Source: an uncultured Collinsella sp. (lineage in GTDB: Bacteria; Actinomycetota; Coriobacteriia; Coriobacteriales; Coriobacteriaceae). From it: DNA of 13,621 nt. The position numbers and the translations under genes were made by a program. Below, in pieces: positions 5,341-12,325 of the stretch. How positions within the stretch are numbered: the first letter of the stretch is position 1; every line of letters starts with the position of its first letter. The notes under the pieces were generated by a model. It was not told the origin of the DNA and ran no database searches. It saw only the letters and a program-made list of their open reading frames with translations. Where the stretch lies: the NCBI GenBank assembly GCA_900547285.1, contig URGF01000045.1, positions 1-13,621 of the forward strand. The letters are read 5' to 3'.

Positions 5341-6111
5341 CTACAGTAGCCCAAAGTGCTTGGCGGCGTTGTAAATGCCATCATCGTCTACGGCGGTCGT
5401 CACGTAGGTCGCCGCGGCCTTCACGGTATCCTGCGCGTTGCCCATGGCCACGCTCGTGCCCACGGCGGCAAACATCGACAGGTCGTTCTCGCCGTCGCCA
5501 AAAGCGATCGCCTCGCTCGCGTCGATATCCAGCCGCTCCAGCGTCGCCGCGACACCCAGGTCCTTGCCGCCGTTAGCGGGAATAATATCGCAGAACAGGT
5601 CACACCAGCGCGTGGTGAGCGAATGCGACACCGCATCAGTCACGATATGCTCGTCGGCCGGATCAACAAAGGCGCAGAACTGGTAAACCGGCGCATCGAA
5701 GGCGTGCTCAAACGGCTCCTCGTGGTAGACGATTCCCGCGTTGCTGCCTGCCGTCACCACGCGCTCGGACAGGCGGTTCACAAACGAGTTCTCGCCCTGC
5801 ATGCACAGCGAGTCGTAGCACCCCTGAGCCACCTGATCCACAATCGCCGCAACGTCGTCCGGGTCAATCGGGCAGCTACGGTAAACGCCCTTGGCATCAA
5901 AGCAGTGCTGACCCGAAAGCGTGATGTACGCATCCCAACCAAGATCGAACAGCCAATCGGGCATCTGATAGGTCGGGCGACCCGTGGCGATCACGCACGC
6001 AATCCCCTGCTCATGAAAGCTGTCGAGCACCTGCTGCGCCGACGCCGGAATCCGATGGGTCTTAAAGCTCAGCAACGTGCCGTCGATATCGAAAAACGCG
6101 GCCTTGATCAT
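5341..6111 (-). CDS. Cof-type HAD-IIB phosphatase
   Basis: 256-residue cytoplasmic phosphatase, a normal size for the Cof/YidA group, which dephosphorylates sugar phosphates, nucleotides or flavin precursors; the substrate cannot be told from sequence. Motif I is D8-I-D10-G-T, motif II is T43 in VIATGRP, motif III is K183 in NGGKDLG, and motif IV is GDGEND at 205-210 with D206 and D210. The C2-type cap lies roughly at residues 80-180. The start codon is 6 bases after the ABC-F stop codon, and GAGGAG in the last codons of that gene can serve as ribosome binding site, so the two are co-transcribed and probably coupled in translation. No link in function between the two is known to me. Confidence 0.93.
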   Translation of the reverse strand: MIKAAFFDIDGTLLSFKTHRIPASAQQVLDSFHEQGIACVIATGRPTYQMPDWLFDLGWDAYITLSGQHCFDAKGVYRSCPIDPDDVAAIVDQVAQGCYDSLCMQGENSFVNRLSERVVTAGSNAGIVYHEEPFEHAFDAPVYQFCAFVDPADEHIVTDAVSHSLTTRWCDLFCDIIPANGGKDLGVAATLERLDIDASEAIAFGDGENDLSMFAAVGTSVAMGNAQDTVKAAATYVTTAVDDDGIYNAAKHFGLL

Positions 6112-6117
6112 CCTCGC

Positions 6118-7977
6118 CTACTCCTCGCCCTCGAGCTTCTCGCTCGCCTCGAGCCACGCCATCTCCAACTCGTCCATGGCGGCGTGGGCCTCGTCGATCT
6201 TTGCCTGCTGCTCGCCCAGCGCCGTGTAGTTGGTGGGGTCGACCTGGGCCATCGCGGCCTCGGCCTCCTCCACGCGGGCGCGCTGCGTCTCCATTTTGCG
6301 CTCGAGCGAGCTCACCTCGCGGCGAAGCTTCTGGCGTTCGGCGTTGGAAAGGCCATTGGGCTGGCCGCTCGACTTGGGCTTTTCGGCCGCAGCCGCCGCG
6401 GCACCGGTGTCAAACGTGCCGGTCTTGGCGCTCGGCGCACCCACGGGCTCGCCCTCGGCGGTGGCGTTGCACAGGCGCAGGTACTGGTCCACGCCGCCGG
6501 GCATATGCGTCAGGTGGCCGTCGAGCAGCGCCCACTGCTGGTCGGTCACGCGCTCCATCAAGAAGCGGTCGTGCGTCACCAGGATTAGCGTGCCGGGCCA
6601 GCCGTCGAGCAGGTCCTCGACAATCGCGAGCATGTCGGTATCCAGGTCGTTGCCGGGCTCGTCCAGGATAAGCACGTTGGGCTCGTCCAGGATCGTCAGC
6701 AGCAGCGACAGGCGACGGCGCTGGCCGCCCGAAAGATCGCCGATGCGACTCCAGAGCTGCTGTGTCGTAAAGCCCAGGCGCTCGCAAAGTTTCTCGGGCG
6801 AAGTCTCCTTGCCGTCGATGACGTAGTACTTCTTATAGTTGCCGAGCACCTCGCGGATCGTGTCACCCATGTAGGGCTCGAGTTCCTCGAGCTGCTGCGA
6901 CAGCACGCCAAAGCGCACCGTCTGGCCAATCTTCACACGGCCGCGCAGGGGCGCGATCTTGCCCTGGATCACGTCGAGCAAAGTCGACTTGCCGGCGCCG
7001 TTCTCGCCCAAAAGACCATAGCGGTCGCCCGCACCAATGAGCCAGGTCACGTCGTTGAGCACCTGCTTGGGCGCGCCATCGGTATCCGCATAGCCGGCGT
7101 CCACGTCGACCACATCGATAACCTGCTTGCCCAGGCGGCTCACGGCCAGGCGCTTGAGCTCCAGCTCGTCACGCACGGGCGGCACGTCGGCGATCAGCTC
7201 GCGAGCGGCATCCACGCGAAACTTGGGCTTGGTGGAGCGCGCCTGGGCACCGCGGCTCAGCCACGCGAGCTCCTTACGTGCCATGTTGCGACGGCGCTCC
7301 TCGGTAACCGCGGCCATGCGGTCGCGTTCCACGCGCTGCAGGATATATGCCGAATAGCCGCCCTCGAAGGGATCGACCTGGCCGTCGTGAACCTCCCACA
7401 TGCTGGTGCAGACCTCGTCCAAGAACCAGCGATCGTGCGTGACCACGAGCATCGCGCCCTGACCGCGCTGCCAGCGGGCCTTTAAGTGACGCGCAAGCCA
7501 GTTGATGGTGCGCATGTCCAGATGGTTGGTGGGCTCATCGAGCATGAGCACGTCATAGTCGCCGATCAGCAGGCGCGCGAGGTCCACGCGGCGGCGCTGA
7601 CCGCCCGAGAGCTCGCCTACCATGCCCTCCCAGGGCACATCGCTAATGAGGCCGGCGAGGATCTGGCGCGTACGGGGGCTCGACGCCCACTCGTACTCGG
7701 GGGCGTCACCCACAACGGCATGATGCACGGTATCGGTATCGACAAGCTGGTCCTTTTGGCCGAGTAGACCGATCGTGATGCCGCGGCGGTGCGTCACGCG
7801 TCCGTCATCGGGCTCCAGCGTGCCGGCGAGCACGCTCAGCAGCGTCGACTTGCCGTCGCCGTTTTTACCGACAATACCAATGCGGTCGCCCTCGCCCACG
7901 CCGAGCGTCACGCTATCGAAAATATGCTTGGTGGGAAACTCTAGGCTGACGGAATCGCATCCCAAAAGAATCGCCAT
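6118..7977 (-). CDS. ABC-F family ATPase (Uup-like, soluble, ribosome-associated type)
   Basis: 619-residue protein with two ABC cassettes and no membrane segment. ABC-F proteins act on ribosomes in translation or antibiotic protection rather than in transport. Cassette 1: Walker A GKNGDGKST (37-45), LSGGQ (123-127), Walker B ending D147-E148, H181. The linker (about 205-270) contains the SRGAQARSTKPKFRVD segment typical of Uup-like members. Cassette 2: GENGAGKST (324-332), LSGGQ (415-419), LILDEPGNDLD (about 436-446). After an Ala/Pro-rich spacer (about 505-540) comes a C-terminal coiled coil (about 545-619), as in Uup. The start at 7977 (MAILLG) is chosen because AAGGAG lies 8 bases before it and cassette homology begins at once; the open frame continues 65 codons upstream without homology, through a terminator. 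Second gene of the unit: the HAD phosphatase. Confidence 0.93.
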   Translation of the reverse strand: MAILLGCDSVSLEFPTKHIFDSVTLGVGEGDRIGIVGKNGDGKSTLLSVLAGTLEPDDGRVTHRRGITIGLLGQKDQLVDTDTVHHAVVGDAPEYEWASSPRTRQILAGLISDVPWEGMVGELSGGQRRRVDLARLLIGDYDVLMLDEPTNHLDMRTINWLARHLKARWQRGQGAMLVVTHDRWFLDEVCTSMWEVHDGQVDPFEGGYSAYILQRVERDRMAAVTEERRRNMARKELAWLSRGAQARSTKPKFRVDAARELIADVPPVRDELELKRLAVSRLGKQVIDVVDVDAGYADTDGAPKQVLNDVTWLIGAGDRYGLLGENGAGKSTLLDVIQGKIAPLRGRVKIGQTVRFGVLSQQLEELEPYMGDTIREVLGNYKKYYVIDGKETSPEKLCERLGFTTQQLWSRIGDLSGGQRRRLSLLLTILDEPNVLILDEPGNDLDTDMLAIVEDLLDGWPGTLILVTHDRFLMERVTDQQWALLDGHLTHMPGGVDQYLRLCNATAEGEPVGAPSAKTGTFDTGAAAAAAEKPKSSGQPNGLSNAERQKLRREVSSLERKMETQRARVEEAEAAMAQVDPTNYTALGEQQAKIDEAHAAMDELEMAWLEASEKLEGEE

Positions 7978-8021
7978 ATGCCCTGCTCCTTCGTAGAAAT
8001 TCAACGTTCTCCATGATAGCG

Positions 8022-8062
8022 AAAACCACCACAAAGGGGACGGGCGCCTTCGTGGTGGTTTT
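8022..8062 (-). terminator. Second hairpin after pstB
   Basis: AAAACCACCAC (8022-8032) pairs perfectly with GTGGTGGTTTT (8052-8062); after one A-C mismatch, AAGG and CCTT continue the stem. Either strand leaves the hairpin through TTTT, so it can stop transcription from both directions. It lies 44 bases upstream of the ABC-F start codon and so also shields that gene from pst read-through. Confidence 0.75.
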
Positions 8063-8086
8063 GGGCAAGCGCACCAGCACACGACA

Positions 8087-8124
8087 CAAAAAGGCGGGCC
8101 ATCTCCCGCAAGAGATGACCCGCC
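8087..8124 (-). terminator. Rho-independent terminator of the pst operon
   Basis: GGCGGG-C-CATCTC (8093-8105) pairs with GAGATG-A-CCCGCC (8112-8124), 12 pairs with one mismatch, around a 6-base loop. Read on the - strand it is followed directly by TTTTTGTG (8092-8085). It begins 56 bases beyond the pstB stop codon. Confidence 0.85.
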
Positions 8125-8180
8125 TCTCCAATCAGTCCCGCGGCAACCGTGGCCGCCGCGGGCCTCAAGCATGTCCCGGA

Positions 8181-9053
8181 CTAGGAGAACATGCCGGTGA
8201 GGTAATCATTCAGCCGCTTATCCTTGGGCCGTTGGAAAATCTCGTCGGTCTCGTCGTACTCGACCATATCGCCCATGTAGAAAAACGCCGTGCGGTTGGA
8301 CACGCGCGACGCCTGCTCCATGTTGTGCGTCACGATGACGATGGCGCGGTCGGCCACGATCGACGACATGAGGTCCTCGATCGCCAGCGTCGAGATGGGG
8401 TCGAGCGCCGAGCAGGGCTCGTCAAACAGGATTACGTCGGGGTTGAGTGCCAGCGTGCGCGCAATGCACAAACGCTGCTGCTGACCGCCCGAAAGCGCGT
8501 AGGCGCTCTTGTCGAGCTTGTCCTTGACCTCGTCCCACAGGGCCGCACCGCGCAGGCTTTCCTCGACCATGCGATCGAGCTCGTCGCGGTCGGTGATGCC
8601 GTGGCGCTTGGGCGCAAACGTGATGTTGTCGCGAATGGACTTACGAAAAGGATTGGGCTGTTGAAACACCATGCCAATGGAACGGCGCAGCTCGTAGGTG
8701 TTCTCGGTCTTGGTGTTCACGTTGCGCCCGCGGTAGTTGATCTCGCCCTCCACGCGGCAGCCGCGAATCTCGCGATTCATCAGGTTGAGGCTACGCAAGA
8801 AGGTCGACTTACCGCAGCCCGAAGGCCCGATGAGCGCCGTGATCTCGCCCTTGTGAAAGTCGAGCGACGTGTCGTGCAGCGCATGGTGGTCGCCATAGTA
8901 CACGTTGACGCCCTTGGTGGAGAGCACGACCTCGTCGCTCACGGCCTTGCCGCTCACACGAACACGTTTCTCGCTCTCCCCCACGCTCGACAAAAAGTCC
9001 TGGGTGTCGGACGATGCCGCCTCGGTTGCGGGCGTTACATTCATCTCGCTCAT
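8181..9053 (-). CDS. pstB: Phosphate ABC transporter ATPase PstB
   Basis: 290-residue cytoplasmic ATPase that powers phosphate uptake by PstSCA. Walker A is GPSGCGKS (76-83), the Q-loop is in FQQPNPF (130-136), a segment recognisable in PstB; the signature LSGGQ is at 187-191, Walker B VILFDEP at 207-213 and the switch His at 243. The protein ends in the family-typical RLNDYLTGMFS. Compared with the usual roughly 255 residues there is an N-terminal extension of about 35 polar residues before the cassette. The ATG at 9053 overlaps the pstA stop codon as ATGA; AAGGAGG lies 11 bases upstream. A second ATG three codons in (9044) is possible. It is the last gene of pstS-pstC-pstA-pstB, and no phoU follows. 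Confidence 0.97.
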   Translation of the reverse strand: MSEMNVTPATEAASSDTQDFLSSVGESEKRVRVSGKAVSDEVVLSTKGVNVYYGDHHALHDTSLDFHKGEITALIGPSGCGKSTFLRSLNLMNREIRGCRVEGEINYRGRNVNTKTENTYELRRSIGMVFQQPNPFRKSIRDNITFAPKRHGITDRDELDRMVEESLRGAALWDEVKDKLDKSAYALSGGQQQRLCIARTLALNPDVILFDEPCSALDPISTLAIEDLMSSIVADRAIVIVTHNMEQASRVSNRTAFFYMGDMVEYDETDEIFQRPKDKRLNDYLTGMFS

Positions 9054-9976
9054 TCGGCCGTCATCCTCCTTGCCAGTTGCTTGCCCACGATACGGGCGAC
9101 CACGTTAAACAGCAGTACGCAGATCATCAGCAGTGCCGCGGTGCCCCAGACGATCTGCTGGGCCTCGGGGCTGCCCTCGCCATAGATCTTGTAGATGTGC
9201 ACGGCCAGCGACTCGCCGGGACGGAACACGTTCCAGGCGCAGGTGGGGCTCGACAGGTTAAAGCTCAAGAAGTTCAGGCGAACCGGCGAGCTCATGCCCG
9301 AGGTAAAGAGCAGCGCCGCGGCCTCGCCAAACACGCGGCCGGCCGAAAGCACGATGCCGGTCACGATGGCGGGCATGGCCTCGGGAATCAGGATGTGCAG
9401 TGTGGCCTCCCAGCGAGTGAGGCCCATGGCCAGGCACGCATCGCGCTGGGCCTGCGGCACGTCCTCGAGCGCCTGCTGAATCACGCGCACCAGGATGGGG
9501 ATGTTGAACATGGTGAGCGCGACGGCGCCGGAGATGATGGAGTACTTCCAGCCCAGCTGCACCGAGAACACCAGAAAGCCGAACATGCCTACGACAATGG
9601 AGGGCAGCGAGGACAGCGTCTCGATGGCGGTCGAGGCGATGTCGCGAATAGGCCCATCGGGCGCGTACTCAACCAAAAAGACCGCGCCGCCCAGGCTGAT
9701 GGGCACCGAGATGATCAGGGTGATCAGCAGCAGATAGAACGAGTCGAACAGCTGGTAGAGCACGCCGCCCTGCGTTCCGTTGGCGCGTGCGGGCTGCGTG
9801 AGAAAGCCCGGCTGGAACAGCGTCGAGATACCCTCGAACAGGATGTAGGCCACCATGGAGACGACGATGAGCATGACGATGGCAACGATCGCCGTCAGCA
9901 CGCCCGTGGCAATGCGGTCCTGCTTTTGGACGCGCCCGAGTCTCGCCTCGTCGATGTGAATGCGCGTGCTAGCCAC
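9050..9976 (-). CDS. pstA: Phosphate ABC transporter permease PstA
   Basis: 308-residue inner-membrane permease. Six membrane segments are visible at about residues 22-48, 74-103, 117-139, 143-160, 199-226 and 276-298. The cytoplasmic coupling loop (EAA motif) is at about 171-204, including AMGLTRWEATLHILIPEAMPAI without interruption. The start is GTG at 9976, since the next in-frame Met would remove the first membrane segment; AAGGGGG precedes it. The first 8 bases overlap the end of pstC, and the stop overlaps the pstB start, so the three genes are translationally coupled. With PstC it forms the membrane channel. Confidence 0.96.
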   Translation of the reverse strand: MASTRIHIDEARLGRVQKQDRIATGVLTAIVAIVMLIVVSMVAYILFEGISTLFQPGFLTQPARANGTQGGVLYQLFDSFYLLLITLIISVPISLGGAVFLVEYAPDGPIRDIASTAIETLSSLPSIVVGMFGFLVFSVQLGWKYSIISGAVALTMFNIPILVRVIQQALEDVPQAQRDACLAMGLTRWEATLHILIPEAMPAIVTGIVLSAGRVFGEAAALLFTSGMSSPVRLNFLSFNLSSPTCAWNVFRPGESLAVHIYKIYGEGSPEAQQIVWGTAALLMICVLLFNVVARIVGKQLARRMTAE

Positions 9977-10877
9977 GAGCCTTCGCCCCCTTGCGGCCGA
10001 TGAGGTGGATGATCAGGATAAAGATGAGGCTCATGCCCATCAGCAGCAGACCGAGCGCCCACAGGACGTCGTCTTGAGCCGAGCCCTCGGCATAAACCGC
10101 CATGGACGTGGTGAGCGTGGTGGTAATGGTCGAGGCCGGCGACAGCAGCGACGTCGGCATGGCCTCGATGCCGCCGATAACCATGCGCACGGCGAGCGTC
10201 TCGCCAAAGGCGCGGGTCATGCCCAGGATGACTGCGGTCATGAGCGAGGGCATAGCGCTCTTGAGCACCACGTGCCAGATGGTCTGCCAGCGGGTGTAGC
10301 CCAGCGCGAGCGAACCCTGGCGGTAGCTGTCGGGCACGGCGCGCAGGCCATCGACCGAAAGCGTAGTCATCGTCGGCAGAATCATGACGGCCAGCACGAT
10401 GGCGCCGGGCAGGATACCCAGGCCCGTGCTCACGTGGAAAACGTTCTTCATAAGGCCGACGACCACGTGAAAGCCGATCAAGCCAAAGACGACCGAGGGA
10501 ATGCCGGTCAAAAGCTCAATGAGCGGCTGAAAGACCTTGGAGCCAAACTTAGGCTGGATCTCGACCGCAAAGATGGCAGAGCCGATGGCGATGGGCAGCG
10601 CGATGAGCGTGGAGAGCACCATGACCGCAAACGAGGTGACAATCAGGGGCAGGGCGCCGGTGTAGGGCAGGCCGCTTTCGGCTGTGTTGGCCAGGTCCCA
10701 CTTGGTGCCGGTGAAGAACTCTACGACCGAGACGCCGTCCTTGAGAAAAGCCGAGAGGCCCTTTTGGGCGACCATAAAGATGAGCGCGGCAACGACAAGC
10801 GTCACGAGCGCTACGCACGCACCCGTGACGCCCAGGCCCACGTTCTCAAGGTCGCGCTTTGGCAGCTGTTTTGCCAT
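9969..10877 (-). CDS. pstC: Phosphate ABC transporter permease PstC
   Basis: 302-residue inner-membrane permease and partner of PstA. The N-terminal membrane segment is at about 13-36, a periplasm-facing loop follows (37-70), then segments at about 72-107, 115-140, 152-172, 205-225 and 268-293. The coupling loop is at about 181-212 (VPDSYRQGSLALGYTRWQ and onward). ATG 10877 is preceded by GGAAAGG. It begins 24 bases after the pstS stop codon, and its end overlaps pstA by 8 bases. No missing or unusual residues were noticed. Confidence 0.96.
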   Translation of the reverse strand: MAKQLPKRDLENVGLGVTGACVALVTLVVAALIFMVAQKGLSAFLKDGVSVVEFFTGTKWDLANTAESGLPYTGALPLIVTSFAVMVLSTLIALPIAIGSAIFAVEIQPKFGSKVFQPLIELLTGIPSVVFGLIGFHVVVGLMKNVFHVSTGLGILPGAIVLAVMILPTMTTLSVDGLRAVPDSYRQGSLALGYTRWQTIWHVVLKSAMPSLMTAVILGMTRAFGETLAVRMVIGGIEAMPTSLLSPASTITTTLTTSMAVYAEGSAQDDVLWALGLLLMGMSLIFILIIHLIGRKGAKARG

Positions 10878-10901
10878 TGCAAACCTTTCCGGGGCGGTTA
10901 C

Positions 10902-11840
10902 TTATTTAGAGGAGACCTTGCCGCTGGCGTCCTTGACGACCTTCATGGCAGAGACGGGAATGAAGCCCTGCTCCTCGACGAGCTTGCCCTGGACGTCGTC
11001 GGAGAGCATGAACTCCAGGAAGGCCTTGGTGGCCTCGTCGGCGTCCTTTGCGCAGTACATGTGCTCGGTAGCCCAAATCTTGAAGGAGTTGTCGGTGACG
11101 TTCTTGCTCTTGGGCTCGACGCCCTCGACCTTGACGGCGTTGAACTTGGAGTCATCGAAGTGCGAGAAGTCGAGGTAGGAGATGGCGTTGTCGGTGCTGC
11201 CCATCTGAGTCTGGACGTCGCCGGACTTATCGAGCTCGGCGTCGCCCTTAAAGTCGACAGCCTCGTCGCCAAAGACGGCAGCCTCGAAGGTGGCGCGGGT
11301 GCCGGAGCCGGCCTTGCGGTTGAGGACGACGATGGTGGCGTCGTCGCCGCCGACCTCCTTCCAGTTGGTGATCTGGCCGGAGAAGATGCCCTTGAGCTGC
11401 TCGAGGGACAGGTCGTCGACCTTGACGTTCTTGGAGACGACGGGGCCCATGCCCACGACGGCGACCTCGTGGTCGACGAGGTTCTTGACCTGGTCGGCCT
11501 CGAGCTTGGTCTCGGCGAAGACGTCGGAGTTACCGATGGTGACGGTGCCGGCGGCGACAGCGGTCAGGCCCTTGCCCGAACCGTTACCCGAACCGGAGAC
11601 GGAGACGTCCGGGTTGGCATCCATGAACTTCTCGGCAGCAGCCTCGACGAGAGCCTGGAACGAAGAAGCGCCGTCGTAGGTCACCTCGCCCGAGACGGAC
11701 TCGGCAGCAGCGGCGCTGCCCTTGTCGGTGGCGTCGGATGCGCCGGAGCCGCCGCAACCAACGAGACCGAGACCGACGATGCTGGCAAGACCACCAGCGA
11801 GGCCGAGGAACTGACGACGAGAATAAGCCTGATCGAGCAT
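10902..11840 (-). CDS. pstS: Phosphate-binding lipoprotein PstS with Tat-type signal
   Basis: 312-residue solute-binding protein that captures phosphate outside the membrane and hands it to PstCA. The N-terminus carries a twin-arginine motif, SRRQFLG (7-13), a hydrophobic stretch (13-28) and a lipobox LVGC (26-29) with lipidated Cys29, followed by a Ser/Ala-rich linker. Phosphate-contact segments of the PstS fold are visible: DGASSF (56-61), SGSGNGSGKG (82-91), IGNSD (102-106) and RKAGSGTRATFE (175-186). The ATG at 11840 is chosen because AAAGGAAG lies just before it and it puts the Tat motif near the N-terminus; an upstream in-frame start at 11873 would add 11 residues without a better site. 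It is the first gene of the pst operon. Confidence 0.95.
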   Translation of the reverse strand: MLDQAYSRRQFLGLAGGLASIVGLGLVGCGGSGASDATDKGSAAAAESVSGEVTYDGASSFQALVEAAAEKFMDANPDVSVSGSGNGSGKGLTAVAAGTVTIGNSDVFAETKLEADQVKNLVDHEVAVVGMGPVVSKNVKVDDLSLEQLKGIFSGQITNWKEVGGDDATIVVLNRKAGSGTRATFEAAVFGDEAVDFKGDAELDKSGDVQTQMGSTDNAISYLDFSHFDDSKFNAVKVEGVEPKSKNVTDNSFKIWATEHMYCAKDADEATKAFLEFMLSDDVQGKLVEEQGFIPVSAMKVVKDASGKVSSK

Positions 11841-11982
11841 GATCTTCCTTTCATACATGCGACTCGCGGGCACCCTGCCCGCTTTGCTGTTTGGAAAGAT
11901 ACGGCCTCGATCGGTCAGCGCCCGCGTCAGCTGCGCTTTCTTACGGGTATCTGATAGACCCTTACCGCAAGCGCGGCTCGGC

Positions 11983-11999
11983 TTTACAAACGAATAACA
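11983..11999. promoter_or_regulatory. Possible PHO-box-like words upstream of pstS
   Basis: TTTACA (11983-11988) and ATAACA (11994-11999) repeat at 11 bases, the spacing of PhoP boxes of the Bacillus TTAACA type. However, they point away from pstS and are about 140 bases from its start codon, so this is only a weak candidate for phosphate-starvation control. Confidence 0.2.
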
Positions 12000-12099
12000 A
12001 ACCCGCCGGCAAGCATGGCCAGCCTTTTACAAGGTAGTCATTGGGGACGTTCTTAAACGACCACCCCAGCGAGCGAGGATTATTGGACACTCAAATAAC

Positions 12100-12163
12100 G
12101 AGAGTGGATAATCTCCCACTTTGAGCCTGTACACAGGCCAAAAACAGCAGACTATCCACTCTC
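12100..12163. repeat. 64-base hairpin-forming inverted repeat
   Basis: GAGAGTGGATA (12100-12110) pairs perfectly with TATCCACTCTC (12153-12163); after one mismatch TCT/AGA continues the stem. Inside lies a second small palindrome GCCTGT-AC-ACAGGC (12125-12138). It has no T tract and no coding content. It looks like a defined element, possibly a dispersed repeat. Confidence 0.7.
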
Positions 12164-12219
12164 ATTCCGAGATGAGCTGCTACGCGGGCTGGTAATACCG
12201 CGTAACCCCAAGCAAGATA

Positions 12220-12325
12220 TAGGGGTTTCCCAGGTGCCCGAGATTGCCCCGAAAGAGGAGCGCCGCGTACTTTGGTACGCAAGCGACGGTTTGAGGGGCA
12301 AGGTCGGGTGCCTGGGGAAGCCCTA
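12220..12325. repeat. Long imperfect inverted repeat at the end of the peptidase gene
   Basis: 31-base arms (12220-12250 and 12295-12325) are complementary at 25 positions; three further positions can form G-U pairs in RNA. A tip hairpin GCGTAC-TTTG-GTACGC lies inside (12265-12280). The right arm contains the peptidase TAG stop codon (12325-12323). The position suggests a role in ending or protecting the peptidase transcript, though no T tract follows. Confidence 0.65.

Larger units (their letters stand above)
11841..12322. other. 480-base intergenic region upstream of pstS, rich in inverted repeats
   Basis: No gene is convincing here. Going from pstS outward: a perfect 7-bp leader hairpin GCGGGCA/TGCCCGC (11866-11882); a pair of TTTACA/ATAACA words 11 bases apart (11983-11999) with another TTTACA at 12026; a GGGGACGTTC word at 12043 within a small TGGGG/CCCCA hairpin (12042-12068); a 64-base hairpin (12100-12163); a 6-bp ACGCGG/CCGCGT inverted repeat (12182-12203); and a long inverted repeat that reaches the peptidase stop codon (12220-12325). 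I could not assign a pstS promoter with confidence. Confidence 0.6.

Noticed and set aside
5356..6588. 410-residue + strand frame antisense to the HAD and ABC-F genes
   Set aside because: Typical opposite-strand shadow in GC-rich DNA; it crosses a gene boundary and has no motif.
9960..11954. 664-residue + strand frame antisense to pstC and pstS
   Set aside because: Although long, it mirrors the codon pattern of the pst genes, is full of Asp/His/Gly/Val repeats and has no family likeness.
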